A stretch of 64,000 nt of DNA from Pyxicephalus adspersus (lineage: Eukaryota > Chordata > Amphibia > Anura > Pyxicephalidae). The DNA is taken from contig NC_092860.1 of assembly GCF_032062135.1 (NCBI RefSeq), positions 71,500,668-71,564,667 on the forward strand. Direction: 5' to 3'. The position numbers and the translations under genes were made by a program. Positions 10,925 through 24,344 of this stretch are shown piece after piece. The notes under the pieces were generated by a model. That model worked only from the letters and a program-made list of their open reading frames with translations. It was not told the DNA's origin and did not search any database. Each line of letters begins with the position of its first letter. Position 1 is the first letter of the stretch.

Positions 10925-12029
10925 GAAGCGTTTTGAAGACTTCCTTTTATTCCAAGGACTGTACAAAGAAAAGAATATATCAATTAAATGTGTAAGAGCG
11001 AGGATTTTGCAGTTTAAGAATATGAAGTAACAGAATAAAACATTATTTGCAATATTTTTTCTTTCTGCTTTTGGTCTTTTATATAACAGCCAGTACTATT
11101 TGGAAAATAACCCTAATGAAACATAACATGTAGACCACCAACAATGATTAGGTAGGTAAAGTAAAAGGCTTCTACAACAGAAAAAACAATGGTAAAGTTT
11201 TAATATTGTAAGCCCAACTTTCAACCTAAAATATCAATTCAAAGGCAGCTCTTCTGGGGTGGTCTGCATTTATTCCTGCAACTATTCTTAGCACCTGCCC
11301 ATTTGCCCCTGTGAACAGGAGAAAGGTCTCCTGAAATTACAAAGGGAGAAGAAAGTTTATTCTAAATATTTGAAAAGCACTTCCAAAAATTCCATAGAAA
11401 TGAAGCAAAAAGTCTTTTTCATGACATGATCTGCACCATACAGAGGAAAGTCTACCCCATAGATGGAATTCTCCATTAAAATGTCGTTAGACTTTCTTCC
11501 TTATTCTCCAGGGAAAACTAAATTAAAGGGGCAGCTTAATTACCAAATTAAATGATTAGAATAAAAATGTGTTTTTTACCTATCACCTATGATTTACCTG
11601 TGATCGCCTATGATTTATAAGCTTCATAAGTGTAAAATTGTTATTGTACACCTGCATGTCCAACGAATACAATATATTTCTGCAAAATAACAACATTTTA
11701 ACTAAAGATGGGCAGGCTGATTTTGTCTTCATTTCAAGATTTTTTCTGATCTATTGCTTTGATGACCAATTCAAATGTTTCCTAAATTTCGCTCTTGGTG
11801 ACAACATTCACCAGGACAGAATTGTCAATTGTCAAGAGGCTCTGAACTAACCAAAAGGCGCTCTTTATGTGTTGCATAATACTTTGTGAGTTGGCTAATT
11901 TGTGCTGCCAGGTAATATTTTGAAAGATGAGGAAGTACATTTTATACATTGGATATGGTGTATCCACTTAGTAATTCACTCGCTGTATTTACATATGCTG
12001 TAAAGTAAATACAGATATTGTGTAATAAT
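10925..12029. other. Unannotated AT-rich stretch
   Basis: Only short open frames; no exon, repeat end or RNA gene recognised. Confidence 0.4.
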
Positions 12030-12525
12030 ATGATCCCTGCAGCTAGTCCAGGCAAACAGATTAGTATATTGAGACATACCATAGACTGGATAAAGGGCAC
12101 CTCTCTGTCCTCCAATTACATCTTGAAGCAAGCCATTGTTGCCCCTTGGGACTTAAATGCGATTTTGCATTGTATGATATTGAAGTTACCAAGGAACCTC
12201 AAGCATAACAAATCTCATTCACAATACACTTATTACTTGTAAAGAAACTAGGAAAAAACTTAACTAACCCACTTGCCTATATGTGGGAGTCCTGGTTTCC
12301 CACAAGGACAGACGACTAAGGCATTCCAGGTATGGCAATACAAAGGGTTATGTTTTTGTGAAAGATCTTTTCAGTTCTGGCATGGCTCACCAGCTTTCGC
12401 TTGTGGAATTATGGGTACACCATTCCTTACCTGCTTGGTCAGTGCATCCACTGTTTTATCTGCAAATTAGGAGGTTTTGTGCTACTCTAGCACCCCATTG
12501 CAAGTCATTTTGGTAGGCTGATTAT
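12030..12525 (+). mobile_element. L1-type LINE ORF2 C-terminal fragment
   Basis: The + strand at 12060-12240 reads DWIKGTSLSSNYILKQAI then APWDLNAILH, similar to the post-RT region of L1 ORF2 (the equivalent in the copy at 1-1833 reads DWLHGTSFYTN...). A frame at 12283-12516 continues with RYGNTKGYVFVKDLF and PLFYLQIRRFC, matching the GNP..R.W...G and YLQIR blocks of L1 ORF2. It is broken by frameshifts and lacks a clear poly-A. Confidence 0.65.
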
Positions 12526-13794
12526 ATGTATAATGTATACCTTCAAGGAGTCTACTTTAGACAACCGTCAGATAAAATTGTACGCATCTGGCAAAGGAAG
12601 TTTTCAATAGATTATTTGGTAGACAAAATTGTTTGTGGATACACTGCGGTACACAAAAGCAAAAAAATGAAATATGACAGGAAACCCAGTTTAAGATTAT
12701 GCACAGTCCTTGGCACTTCCTACCTTCACTGATTTTGTTTGCCATATGCTTTGTATGGTCCTTCTCCTCAACTTCATACCCCCATAGTCCTTTGCCTGAC
12801 CCACCTGTCTGTTCTCCTTCCCTTCTTGTATAACAATATTTGGTTTTCGAAGATGTTTTTTGATGTTATCTCCATACTGTCTGCACACATGATATAGTGT
12901 GCACAAAACGTATAATATAGACGTAATATAGATGTTTTACCAACCTTTAAATTTTCCTTGCTTTGAAGTATATTGCTGTGGATTTACTTTGCAATTAGAG
13001 TTCAGCATGTGCACACAACAAACTTGTATGCAACTTAGGGCAACTTTCCACCAACAGAATATAACTAATTTAGTATACAATACCAAGGATATGTGCTAAA
13101 AAATTTACATTTTACATCTTCTCTACTTTACAATAATTTCTTCTCCTAACTTTGGAACATTTACCAGTAGTTATTACCCATAGTTGGATCCTAAATTTTT
13201 CATGTTCTGCTCAAAGAAAGGCTTATGACGTATCCCCAGTACGCTCTGGACTCTTTTGCTTGCCTTAGGTCCTCTACCAGGAAACACTGCCAAGAGCTGA
13301 TTTCGTGGAAACAGTTTGGTCCCATTATTTGTCCTAGGTGTGGAGCAGGTGTGTGAATGGAACCTGCAATCTTACTCCTTTCAATGTGATTCAAATGCAG
13401 CCATTTGAATTTCTATATCTTGCTTTAAACTGCCAATATTATTATCATCGTGTATTTATACAACAAAAACCTTTTATGTGGAGCTTTTCAAAGTGTATAG
13501 CCAAGGTATTACCTGTCTCTCAGAGGAACTCAATATATTGTCACTATTCATAGTCTTATCTCCCTAATATAGACTAATGAGAATTTTTCAGGGGAGGCAG
13601 AAGCCAATGACCTTGTACTTGAAGGACCCAGGGGAAAACACCAGAGGCTGGAGGAAATTCCTGCAAAACAGGAAGTACTTTATGCCATAATATCCCATGC
13701 TCAATGAGAAATATATAGCCCCAATGTGCTTTAGAATAAGGAATCATCATCAAGGTGATCATCATGGTGTGGGGTCTCATTCTCTCACCTAACT
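12526..13794. other. Unannotated stretch
   Basis: Short chance frames on both strands; no conserved motif or repeat boundary recognised. Confidence 0.4.
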
Positions 13795-15525
13795 GTACAT
13801 AAAGTGTCCTTCCCACCCCGCCCTCTCTCATCTTCACCTCTTTTGAAGTCCATTGCCTCTGTCTTTTCAACCCCTACCTCACACTGTTGCTGTTGTCTTC
13901 CACCCCCCGTCCAGGTTTCACAGTTGTTGGAAAACTTTACCCCTTGGCTCCCACATATTCTTTGCCATTACCTGCCCACAACCCTCATCCTCTGTGACTT
14001 TAAATTTGCAGTGGAACCATTCTTCCTCAGCCAAACTACTCTTCATTCCCTCCTCCTTTGGATGCAGAACATAAACGGTCTAACTCACATCGCCGGACAC
14101 ACTGTAAACCTGGTATTTTCCAAACTCTGCAACCCTATCCACCTTGACAACTCACCATTTCCCCTTTCTGATCACAGCCTAATCACCGTCAACCTATCTA
14201 ACTCTTGCTCCTCTTTGCCACATCCCAGACCTGGTCAGTGGCAGAGAGACATCTGTAACTTTGACCACAACCTTTTCTCAATCTGCCTTATATTCCTAAC
14301 CCCCACTCTCTCCAAAATAGCATCTCCTCATAAAGCTTGCCCCTGACACCTTCTGCTACCCCTGTCCTCCTAACCCCTGACAACAATCATGCCAAACATC
14401 TACAAAAGACTGTTTGTCTGAGTGTAAGTGGAGGAAATTTGGCCTCAGTGCCGACTTCATGGACTACAAAGCCAGACTACAACACTTTAACATTGCACTT
14501 ACTGTGGCCAAACAAAATTATTTCTCTGCTGTCATATTTTCTCACGCCTCCAACCCAGGCAGCCTCTTCTCAATAATTGACTCCCTCCTAAACGCCACAC
14601 CTGCTCCCCCCACAACGACCTTCTCTGCTCAAGACATTGCCACCTACTACTACTAGAGATAAAATTGTCAAAATCAGACATGATGTCTCTGCCCACCGAG
14701 CCACTCCAACCATCTCCACCCCTTCCACCTGTAAATCATCACTGGCCTCCCTCAGCCCTGTTGCTCTGGGTAAAGACTCCTCTCTTCTCTCATCATCTCC
14801 ATCTACAACCTGTCCGCTTGACCCAATTCCCTCTGATCTACTCTGTGCCCATTCCTCCACCCTTGCCTCTACACTAACCAAACTATTCAACCCTTCTTTT
14901 TTTACTATTATCCAACCCTCCACTTTCAAACTTCCTCCACTTCCTACCTTTTAGCTACCATTCCATCTCCCTTCTACCATATGTTTCCAAACTTCTTGAG
15001 ATCTTTCCTGCTTTTGACACTGTTGATCACCCCCTTCTAATACAAATCATGCGCTCCATTGGTATCAGTGACACTGCTCTCTGTTGGTTTGCTTCCTACC
15101 TGTCTGACTGCTCCTTTCAAGTTTCTTTCAATGGTAATTCCTCCTCTCCTTCCTGTTGATGTTCCCCAAGGGTCAGTCATTTGACCATTTCTCCTTTCAC
15201 TGTACACCTTTTCACTCAGTAGTCTTATATCCTCCTTTGGTTTACAGTACCATATGTATGACACTCAAATCTATTTGTCCACCCCTGACTTGTCTCCCTC
15301 AATCCTGGACAAGGTTTCATGCTGCCTTTAAGCCATCTCATCATAGATGGCTGACAGATTTCTGAAACTCAACCTGGATAAAACAGAACTCATCATCCCC
15401 CCCCCCCCCCCAATTTAAATCTCCCCCTAACATATTCCTGTTAACAACGCTGGTATTCTTCCTCAGGCTCATTGTCTTGGCATCACCTTCGATTCTGCCC
15501 TCTCATTAGACCTGCTTTGAAATCG
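13795..15525 (+). mobile_element. L2/CR1-type LINE fragment (endonuclease C-term to RT)
   Basis: Pyrimidine-rich + strand with a broken ORF2. At 14070-14215 it reads GLTHIAGHTVNLVFSK then PLSDHSLITVNLS, the C-terminal endonuclease signature (H..GHTLDLV, SDH). At 15010-15400 it gives AFDTVDHPLL, WFASYLSD, VPQGS and, in shifted frames, [12 protein letters not shown] and LNLDKTE, the RT palm and thumb blocks. Frameshifts and stops are frequent. It ends around 15525 without the 3' tail seen in other copies. Confidence 0.85.
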
Positions 15526-16100
15526 CCAAATTTGTTGAATTGAATATGTATTTACCTAAATAAACAATAAAGGCACCTTTTTCTAGTCATTTGGGCAGAA
15601 AAAGTTGTTATTTCATGAATCACTAACGGGTGTGTTAGAAACCACAGGGAGTGTATTCTTATAAATTAGTGAAAAGACACGGAATGCTTTTTCTATAAGG
15701 TTTAAATAGTATGAGATGCTAGTGTGCTTGAGGTTTGTGTATTGCATTGTGTACTTATTTTGTGCTATGTCCACAGTTCACAGAATTTTATTGTACTTTA
15801 CAATCATTTGAAGGACTCATTTCTCTCAGTAAATAGTGATCTTCGGCTGTTCTGTTGGTTTTCTTTTAATTGGGGTGTTTGTGGAGTTTATTTTATTTGA
15901 GGCAGTAGAAGAATAAATTGGTAAATGATATGTAGTTCTTAATGATTTTTTTAATACCAGCACTTTATTTTTACAATGAAATAAATTATGCACAAGGGCT
16001 GCATTGTCTTCACAATACATACGAGACATGTACATGTACCAATATGTAAGAAAAAATTGTGGAGAAAGTTAATCTTTACAGTACAAAGAGCACTTTTATA
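15526..16100. other. Unannotated stretch
   Basis: AT-rich; nothing supportable seen. Confidence 0.4.
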
Positions 16101-16104
16101 TAAA

Positions 16105-16122
16105 CCTTTGAATTATTATTAA

Positions 16123-16153
<31 letters not shown>

Positions 16154-16215
16154 AATAATAATAAACAGTATATATATATATATATATATAGTGCCAACAT
16201 AATACGCAGCATTAT
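16105..16215 (-). repeat. L2-like 3' tail with ATT/TA microsatellite
   Basis: (ATT)n/(AAT)n followed by (TA)n and then TAGTGCCAACATAATACGCAGC, the reverse complement of the L2-like terminus. The microsatellite has probably grown out of the element's (AAT)n tail. Confidence 0.6.
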
Positions 16216-16724
16216 GTTTAATATATTAAACATAATGTATAAACTAGGAATATGAAATTTGAACTTCTGAACTCTTATCTTGGTTGAGAGCAGAATGAGG
16301 CCACCAAGAAAGCAGTCTATAAAATTGCTTTCACTTCAACAAATATCACTGATTCCCACTCCATGTGGAGCTGATACTGTTTTCATTTGTTATGTACTGG
16401 TAACCGTATTTATCAACTTTTAGTGTTATTCAAGCTTTATAGACAATCCCCTTGGTCCTACAGTAAAAAAAAAAAAAAGTTTTTTATGAACTGCTAATAT
16501 GAATATCCTGTTGTGAAACACATGATCAGGAATCAAGGTGCTAACTTCCCAGTTTTCTCACTGTGCTTGTGACTTTTAGTCAGTATGTGTAATGTTCACA
16601 TAAAAGTTTCCTTAAGTGTACTTTTATGCTTCTAGATTTCCTTTGTCTGATGGCCACAGCACTATTTAACCTATTTCTCTGGCCAAGCTTGTTCTTGACC
16701 CACTATAAGCCTGTGTTTAGGCAA
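16216..16724. other. Unannotated stretch
   Basis: AT-rich; nothing supportable seen. Confidence 0.4.
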
Positions 16725-16950
16725 TGGGTCTGATTTATTAAACCTCTTCAAGGCTGGAAAGGATACACTTTCATCAGTAAACCTGGATGATCCAGCAAAC
16801 CTGGGATGGATTTCTTAAAAGTAATTTGCTATTTGTTAGCAAATCTTTTCAATCCTGGACCATATCCATTCCAGGTTTGATAGATCACCCAGGTTTGCTG
16901 ATGAAAGTGTATCTTCTCCAGTCTTGGAGATCTTTAATAAATCAGGCCCA
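16725..16950. mobile_element. Palindromic MITE, copy 1 (Harbinger-like)
   Basis: A ~225-bp nonautonomous element that is nearly one long inverted repeat. It opens GGGTCTGATTTATTAAA and closes TTTAATAAATCAGGCCC; the inner arms GATGATCCAGCAAACCTGG and CCAGGTTTG...ATCACCCAGG are complementary. AAT flanks both ends (16723-16725 and 16950-16952), consistent with a 3-bp target duplication. A 3-bp duplication and GGG-type ends suit the PIF/Harbinger superfamily, but that is inference. Confidence 0.75.
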
Positions 16951-19270
16951 ATGAAAGAATAAAACAGCTCATCTGTCTTGTCACTCAACTTCTTTTTTGT
17001 CAGCAGATGGACTGCTTCTTCCATTTTGCGCAGGTAATGTAATAGTCTAAAACCAGGTCAAATTTAGTTATTTACACTGCTTGTATTTAAAAATAATTTA
17101 TTCATATGTTTATGATTACAATAATTTGCTTTAATTTTAAAGCTATAATTTTTGGCCTAATATCAGTATTTGCATCCCATATGGTACTTGGAAGGGGTGT
17201 GCAGGAGGTGGAGCTGGTGAGACTCACTAAAATGGCTTTGCTTTATTTATCCTTGGCAATGTTTAAATAATTCAGTTGGTTTACAGCTCTTCCATATACA
17301 AATTTATTTCTGAGCTGCAAACTTTGTAAACTATTATTTCCTTTAAGCTTGCCCAGGTTCTTGGTCTCGGTACATTAGGTACATTAGGTTGATTGGTTGT
17401 TCTGAAACCTTAGGAAAGACTTTCAGACACAGCTGCTGTTCTTTTTTTCAACATGTTGTAACATAAAATTTATAATAATGAGCTCCCTTGCAACTGGCAC
17501 AAGTGGGAATCACACCATGGACAAGCAACACAATTGGAACAGGAGTTAAAAGAATATCCAGCAAGGTATACAAAATCTAAGTAGTACATTTTCACACTTA
17601 CACAGTGCATTAACTGACGCATTCCCTGCCTGAAGAATCCATGGTACCCATTCCTCTTTTTTTATTATGAGATTAAAATTAGCTGTTATAACAATTGTTT
17701 ACCAGCAAAAAGCTGTAGTCTGTGATGTACTGACATGATTATTTATTGTTCATGATAATAACATCAAAAGCATAGCCTTCCAAGGTATCTTCTACCTTGT
17801 GGTATCTTTGACATATTTTACTTGGAATTGATAGGGTCAGATTTACTTAGTTCAATACTAATTTAATATTTAGTTGCAATGTGTGTGAATTTTTGCACAC
17901 AGTTGGTATATACATATAGTTGGTTTGGTATAAAATGTATATTCCAGCAAAGCAGAGCAGAGAAAATGGTTTTTTGGGCTACCTAAACACTATTAGCATT
18001 TTTATGTGGAAATGCTATATTGCATAGTGATTGCATATATTGATATTTAAAAAGAGAAAAAAATCCCTCAATGTACTGTAAGCAGAAGAAATTATACTGT
18101 GCCTGCACAAATCTGTGCATATGCTAAGCTGTTTTATATGAGATTCCATATACAGTACTAATGTTTGGAATGCAAATTCCAGGGGTAAATACACAACGCT
18201 ATTTATATGAAGGCATAGTTTATACGGAATATTTAAAATATGCCTTCAGGCTTGGCAGTCTTTTTCCATCTTTTGGGACAAAATGGCTTGGTAGGCTAAA
18301 GTTTTGAGATAGGGAAAGTTATTTTTGATGCTTTTTTTATGTTACCTTCTAGTGTATTATTAGCAATAAGGTGAGGTGGGTTAGTAGGTGGGGAGCTTAG
18401 GCTCCCAGCACCCCAAAACATGTGCTATACCTATTGTGCAAATAATTATTTTTTACTATGAATACATTTAAAAAAGGACAGTGGATACAAGTGGAACATC
18501 ATCAGTTCCAGTTTTAAACACAGATCTCTCTTCTCATCCTAGTTAACTGTAGCAATTATTATGTGCACATCATGTCATACCATGCAATATGTATATGTTT
18601 TAATAATATGATTACTCTATAGTGTATGAACAAATATTCTCAAGATACCATTTCTTTTTATTATGGATGTGCTAATGTGTCTGTCTTTAATAGACATGGT
18701 TATTGTAAAACCTTGTGTATGGTATGCATAGAACAGAACATACCATGCTAGATTGCTACTGTTGTTTTTTCTGCACACTGGTTTAATGAAAGCACCATGT
18801 TTTGCCTAAGATATCTTGTGAATGAACTTTCTGCTCCTCTAGATATAAACACTCACATGCACAGAGCAGCTCCATGAATTAAGAGGGTCCCTTCTGGCAA
18901 GACATAAAAAGCTTTTTTCCAAAAGCAGGACTGCTTCTACTTGTTCTGTGTATACAAAGCACACTATAAACAGAAGTAATATTACAGAGAGCAGAGTTGG
19001 GAGCAGATAGAATTGGCTGGTGACTGGTCAAGTGTTGGTAGATGTTAAAACTGACAACTGCAGCCAAATATGATGTGACAATTTTGAAAAACGATATAGA
19101 TGGTTTAACATATGAAGCTCTACACTTCTTTAAAAAATAAAAACATGAAAAATACAAATATAAAAAATACAATATATAAAAAAGGATATACATGATTGTT
19201 TAACCTTGATAGAAACATTGATTGTAACAATTTTCATAATAAAATATTCAATAACATGAATCTGTAAATG
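16951..19270. other. Unannotated AT-rich stretch
   Basis: 2.3 kb with no recognisable exon, RNA gene or repeat boundary. A short direct repeat (GTACATTAG) occurs near 17370-17390. Confidence 0.4.
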
Positions 19271-19278
19271 CACTAGAA

Positions 19279-19533
19279 CAGCGGTTGCCAAATTTTAGTG
19301 GTCCGCGGGCGGCTCTGGCCGGTGCTGCCCCGAGCAGGGTCAGGAGAAGGACTCCACTGGTGGGGTGCACCGGCCAGTGCTGTGGAACAGGGTCAGGGAA
19401 GTGGGCGGGCTGTGTTTCAAGAGATTCGAGCCTGTGATGGGAGAGTGGGCGGAGTTATGTCATAATGACGTTACTACGGGGGAGGTTTGGTAAATTAAGT
19501 GGTCCGTGGGACCAAAAATGTTGGCGACCACTG
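19279..19533. mobile_element. Nonautonomous hAT element with 8-bp target duplication
   Basis: A GC-rich island in AT-rich DNA. Its ends are CAGCGGTTGCCAAATTTTAG and AAAATGTTGGCGACCACTG, which form imperfect terminal inverted repeats starting CAG. CACTAGAA occurs directly on both sides (19271-19278 and 19534-19541), an exact 8-bp duplication typical of hAT. No coding capacity. A related copy lies at 53442-53653. Confidence 0.85.
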
Positions 19534-19541
19534 CACTAGAA

Positions 19542-20870
19542 TAAGGGTGCCCAACCTAAGACCCACGGGAAACATCCGGCCCGTGAAGCTGTCAGATCTG
19601 GCTCTCTGCTCATTCCCTCTCTGTTCTTGCTGCTCATTGTTTTGCAGGGAATGGAGCACGCGCATGTTTCTCTATTGTGATATTGCTATTAGGAGAGGGA
19701 GCTGCCCACCTTAGAGCTGTGTCTGTGTTTAAGCAGCAGTCACTATCCCCATGTGTATATCCTCATATATCCTTCACTGATTGTCATAGAAATGTGAAAT
19801 TTTTCAGGGTACACAGGGGATCCTAAGAGTTGCTACAAAACTAAATGTAAGCCCTCTACACATAACAAGTTGCCAGATACGGCATCACACGCATAAAATC
19901 CTAGCAACAATCGGATATATTTTCACATTAAGGGGGGTAATTTCAAGACCAGGATCCCCAAATTGAGTTTGCATGTTGGGGACCCCCTGGGACCACTCTT
20001 ATGGCAATGAACATTAGGGCACTGCCAATTATCTGTGCGCTGTGGTGCCCCTACATTCAGGTTGGCGGTAATGGTTGAGGTGTGGTTACCTTTTACTTGT
20101 GCCTTGGAACCCTGGCTCAAGGGAGGTGCTGCAAGAGACGGGGGAGATCGGTGCAAGGGACTGAGCAGATGGCGAGCTGACTGTTACACATAGCTGGCCG
20201 CTTACATTCTGTGAACCTCAGATCCTCTGGAACAGAGGGATGTTGGCAACTGGAAATGGGGGAGCCAGTAGGAAATGTCTTTTGTCCCCCAATTTCTCTG
20301 TAAGAAAAGGGAAATGTAACTGAAAGTGCAGGACTCCCCCTAATATTTCATCACTATGGCACCATCACAAGATACAAAAACTAAACCTGTCATACCATGC
20401 TACCCCGTCACACATAGCTGGTCACTTACCTTCTGTGAACCCCAATTTTTCTTTAACAGTAGAGGACGGGAAAAATGTAGAATAAGTGGGGGACTCCCCT
20501 TCCACTAATTCAAAATTCACTAATCCCCTGGATTTTTTAATTCGCTTGCTATATGTTAGCAAATCTACAGTTCCACTATAATTTGTGTGTGAGGGTTAAC
20601 AGTTTAGTTTACTTGCTTCAATGGCTACCCTCAGTTGGAGGAGTTAGCAAATCTCTGTGTGGGGTAAAGCAGGTAGAAGGTATGCCACACAGGCTACTGT
20701 GTGGTGTCAATTTTCAATAAATGTTTATTCAAATTTTCAAAAAATAAAAAGAAAATAAACATAGCACTTAGAAGAAGCAAAATAACTTTGGGTAAAAAAG
20801 GAGGTATGGGTAAACAGTAAAACACATTAAAAATTGCTGAGCTGAAAGGTGCATTTGTCAAGGGAGATAT
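19542..20870. other. Unclassified stretch with local duplication
   Basis: Starts AAGGGTGCCCAACCTAAGAC, possibly a worn hAT-type end. A ~30-bp segment around ACACATAGCTGGCCGCTTAC (about 20187) recurs as ACACATAGCTGGTCACTTAC (about 20412), each followed by TTCTGTGAACC. No gene seen. Confidence 0.4.
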
Positions 20871-20871
20871 T

Positions 20872-21060
20872 GGACCTGATTTATTAGAATTCTCCAAGAC
20901 AGCAGTAGATAGACTATTATGGGTGAACCTGGGTGATCCAGTTAACCTGGAACAGATTTCTGAAACATAGTTTGCTATTATTTGGCCAGATTCAATTGAG
21001 GTTTGATAAGTCATCCAGGTTGTCCCCTGATAGTCTATTCTCTCAAGTCTTCAGTCTATT
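20872..21060. mobile_element. Palindromic MITE, copy 2 (degenerate)
   Basis: Left end GGACCTGATTTATTAGAA, centre with TGGGTGATCCAG and TTTGCTATT, then TCATCCAGG in the opposite arm. It matches copy 1 but the right terminus is eroded, so the target duplication cannot be read. Confidence 0.6.
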
Positions 21061-21914
21061 GTGCAGGTAAGTACATCATACTAAAACAAAACCCTTAATA
21101 TGGGAGAGAAACAAAAATATTAATTTGATAAAGACAAAAGATCCCTAAATTGTATAACCATCAATCTGTGCAATGCCAAGTTTAAGCCTTCTTAAAGATT
21201 AGCAAGGCTTTGGAAAACCAAGTAATTACATTGTGCTAGGCATATTAAATCTGGCATTATAGCTGTCAAACTCTTTCGTACTATATTTTAGTTATTTCCC
21301 AAAAGCCACTTATGAATGAAAGTATAGCTGTAGCAATTTCATTCCAGAGAGTCCCTGTTTAACAACTATTACCTGTATAAAAAATTCCCACTCGTATTGC
21401 TCAGCAGGACTGTTGGGAATATATATACAATATATATATATATATAAAATAGGAAATGCTAGATATTTTGGGGTGGTGAGTTTGCATGTTCTACTTGTGT
21501 TCATTACACTACTCAAAACATGCAGTTAGGTCATTTGACTCCCCCATGCCTTTGGAATGTGTGGAAGTGGTGTGAAGAGGTAAGTGCATGTGCGTGGCCA
21601 CCAGTGCTGGTTTCAGGCTGAGGTGCTCTTTAGGCTTTCTAAAGCTTCGTTCAGGAGCACACCTCATTATTGACATCCACTACCTCAATCTCTGAGGGAA
21701 AATTGGTTGGGAGAACAGACTACAAGGATTGCAGCAGCTGCACACAAACCTAGGTTCACAGCCTAAAGATAATGTCTGCCTAGGACATAGGAAAGCCCTC
21801 TGTGACTCCAGATTCAGCTTCAGTGTTGGAGAACACAGCATCCGTTGGGGAACAGGCTTACTCTGTTTGTGTGGGAGAGAGAGGCCAGTTTTAGCCAGAT
21901 CCAGTTATTACAAA
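21061..21914. other. Unannotated stretch
   Basis: Contains a short (TA)n at about 21420-21446. No gene seen. Confidence 0.4.
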
Positions 21915-22345
21915 CCCTATTAGAGCTCTATCCCCCTGCCGGAAACATCTTTCTAGACCAGGAAGACCATTCCAGAGAGTTGGGGCAGCTCTAGAAAAGT
22001 CTTGGAGCTGTGCGTGTCATGAGGTTATGAGGGAGGAAATCATTAGTAGGTAATTGAAGGAGTGAAGAGAGCGGCTAGGGGTGTTTTCTATCAGGTCTGA
22101 AAGGTAAAGGAGAAAAGAACTGTGGATTTGAAAGCAAAGCACAGGAGCTTGAATTTGATTCTAAGGTGAAATGGAAGTCAATAAGGAGAACTACAAAGAG
22201 AGGCAGCACAATAGGAGCGGAGGGAAGGATGGATGAATCTGGCTGCAGCATTCAAAATAGATTGCAGAGGAGAGAGTCGGGTTAGTGGAATACCAGAGAG
22301 GAGGCCAGACGAGAGATAAGAGTGTATACAAGAAAATTGGTGGTC
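21915..22345 (-). mobile_element. L2/CR1-type LINE, ORF2 C-terminal fragment
   Basis: The - strand reads SGLLSGIPLTRLSPLQSILN then AAARFIHPSL, matching the post-RT region of L2-type ORF2 (DYCNSLLSGLP...L..LQ.V.NAAARL). Further downstream nucleotides match the copies at 25.6-26.0 kb and 55.3-55.6 kb. The frame is open for 108 codons (22504-22178), but the element is truncated on both sides. Confidence 0.8.
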
Positions 22346-23336
22346 CCTAGTGACAGGTAGGGGTGGATTTTGGAGATATTGCTCATCTAATTTTGACTTT
22401 CTTGATGTAGGGAAGAGGCAAAATAAGTTTTTTTTTGTCTTCAAGTCACGTCCCCTAATAGAGACATTTACAAATTGGTAAAGGACATAGTTGAGAGTGC
22501 TCATTTAAACTTGGCTTTCTTGGAAATCATTAGTAAAAGCAAATTGAGAAATAGCAGATAAAAAGAAAAAAAGTTACTTATTAAACATCAGACTTTAAAA
22601 CAATTACTTCTATTGTGAGAAATGTTTATGACAAATTCTTATAAAATTGAGAAAAACCTCCAATAATACAGCAAAATTGAGATTGTATAAAATATATATC
22701 ATAACATTAATATAAGTGTACATATAACAATATAAAAAAAGTTTTCCAAAATAAAAGTGATAGTATTTACAATCACAACTTGCAACTTGGTATGCAAGAA
22801 AAACCAGCACCAGATACAAATCCTCCAAAATGCGGAGATGAATAATGCATCAAAAGTTCAAAAAAGAAAGTAAATGAAAATGTTGATATGGAGTCTCAGA
22901 ATAAAGAGAAGTATATGAATGGGAATCTCACCTTAATGATTGTCCAGGAGACTATCATGTGGTTACTCTACCATGTTTAGTGGATATCAGAGGTAAGCTG
23001 TATAAGCAATCTGTAAAGATAAGAGTATATATGAAAGAACTGGTTATCAAAAGGGGTGGGTATGAGGCAAATTGACTGCAATGAGGATAGAGGTAAAGGT
23101 GGAAAGTATAGGCTAAAAAAGACATCTGATGTTGATCCAAAAAGGAGACCCTAGTATTCCAGGTAGTTTGTAAATTAACCATATCCTCATAATGCATTTA
23201 AAGATGGTAGCTGAAAATAATGGGGTGTCTTATCTGTCGTCATTTGTGCCTCCTGCTGAAAATGAGGCATGAAGTACAAAGACAGCACACATGTGTAAAA
23301 AAAAAAATAAAAAAAAAAAAATATATATATATACAC

Positions 23337-23389
<53 letters not shown>

Positions 23390-23716
23390 ATGTAAAAGGT
23401 GCTGGTCTTTTTCTCAGAACATATATCTTTTCAGATATCATTCTCAACAGTTGCAAACAATAATAAAAATCTACCCACAATGCACACCAATATAGAGTAA
23501 ATCTACTAAATGTTACAAAGTTTACCTAGATATGATATCAGAATATGTTTGTCCACAAAAAACAGACATATTGTGACATCTTATAAACATTATAATAGTC
23601 AATATAATGGCACAATCAGTACACTTAAACCATCTATCAGGTAAGTCATAGACATATCTAAACTGTTATTCATACATTTTCTAAGCAATTATAAATTGTC
23701 AAGTAATGTCAGTTAT
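22346..23716. other. Unannotated AT-rich stretch with microsatellite
   Basis: No gene seen. Holds an A-rich run and a (TA)n tract at 23320-23388 that generates Tyr/Ile-repeat open frames without biological meaning. Confidence 0.45.
23320..23388. repeat. (TA)n microsatellite
   Basis: A near-pure TA tract with a short ACACACAA interruption. Confidence 0.95.
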
Positions 23717-24318
23717 TTAACCTCCCTAGCGGTTCATTTCTTTCCGTTTTTTTATGTCTAAAGCGGTACATTGTTTTTCATGAAAATTTATTTTACAGTA
23801 TAATATGATAGTATTAGTATATTAAAGTTTGAAACAAAAAATCATGTAAAAATAATAAATTGAATACATTAAAAAATCTATATACTTTATTAAAAGAAAT
23901 TTTTTTAATTTTTTTTTAATTTTTTGTAAAAAAATACATATTATACTCATACTATTACATATACTGTAAAATAAATGTTCTTGAAAACAATGTACTGATT
24001 TTACACATATAAATCCAATGTATTGCATTCAATAGAGTTATTTTGTATTGAATCCAATACAAATGAATTTTGAATTTCCCACCCCGCCCCGCTGGCAACG
24101 TACACACGCACAGACGTCACCAGGAACTGCCCCGGTGACTCATCGGGTGCAGAAGCCGGTCGGAGGAAGAAGTAAGAAGACAGAGATTGCGGTGATGGAC
24201 GACGCGGGACGCCGGTGGATCAGGTAAGGCTCTATTTACTATTACTTCCCATAGGTTTACCTACCCCGAGTGTGACTCGGGGTTACCGCTTTCAGCAACT
24301 TTTTTCTAGGAAGGTTAA
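23717..24318. mobile_element. piggyBac-like nonautonomous element, copy 1
   Basis: Bounded by TTAA at both ends (23717-23720 and 24315-24318). The terminal repeats CCTCCCTAG and CTAGGAAGG are inverted (one mismatch). The left half is AT-rich with an inner palindrome TTGTATTGAATCCAATACAA; the right part is GC-rich. TTAA target sites and CC-starting ends suit piggyBac. No transposase. Related copies are at 29.85 and 62.94 kb. Confidence 0.75.
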
Positions 24319-24344
24319 TATTCACAAACGAAGTAACAAAAATA

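Noticed and set aside
13574..13870. 98-codon - frame next to the L2 LINE
   Set aside because: Partly antisense of the L2 sequence and without a recognisable domain.
23187..23495. Tyr/Ile-repeat frames on both strands
   Set aside because: Produced by the (TA)n microsatellite.
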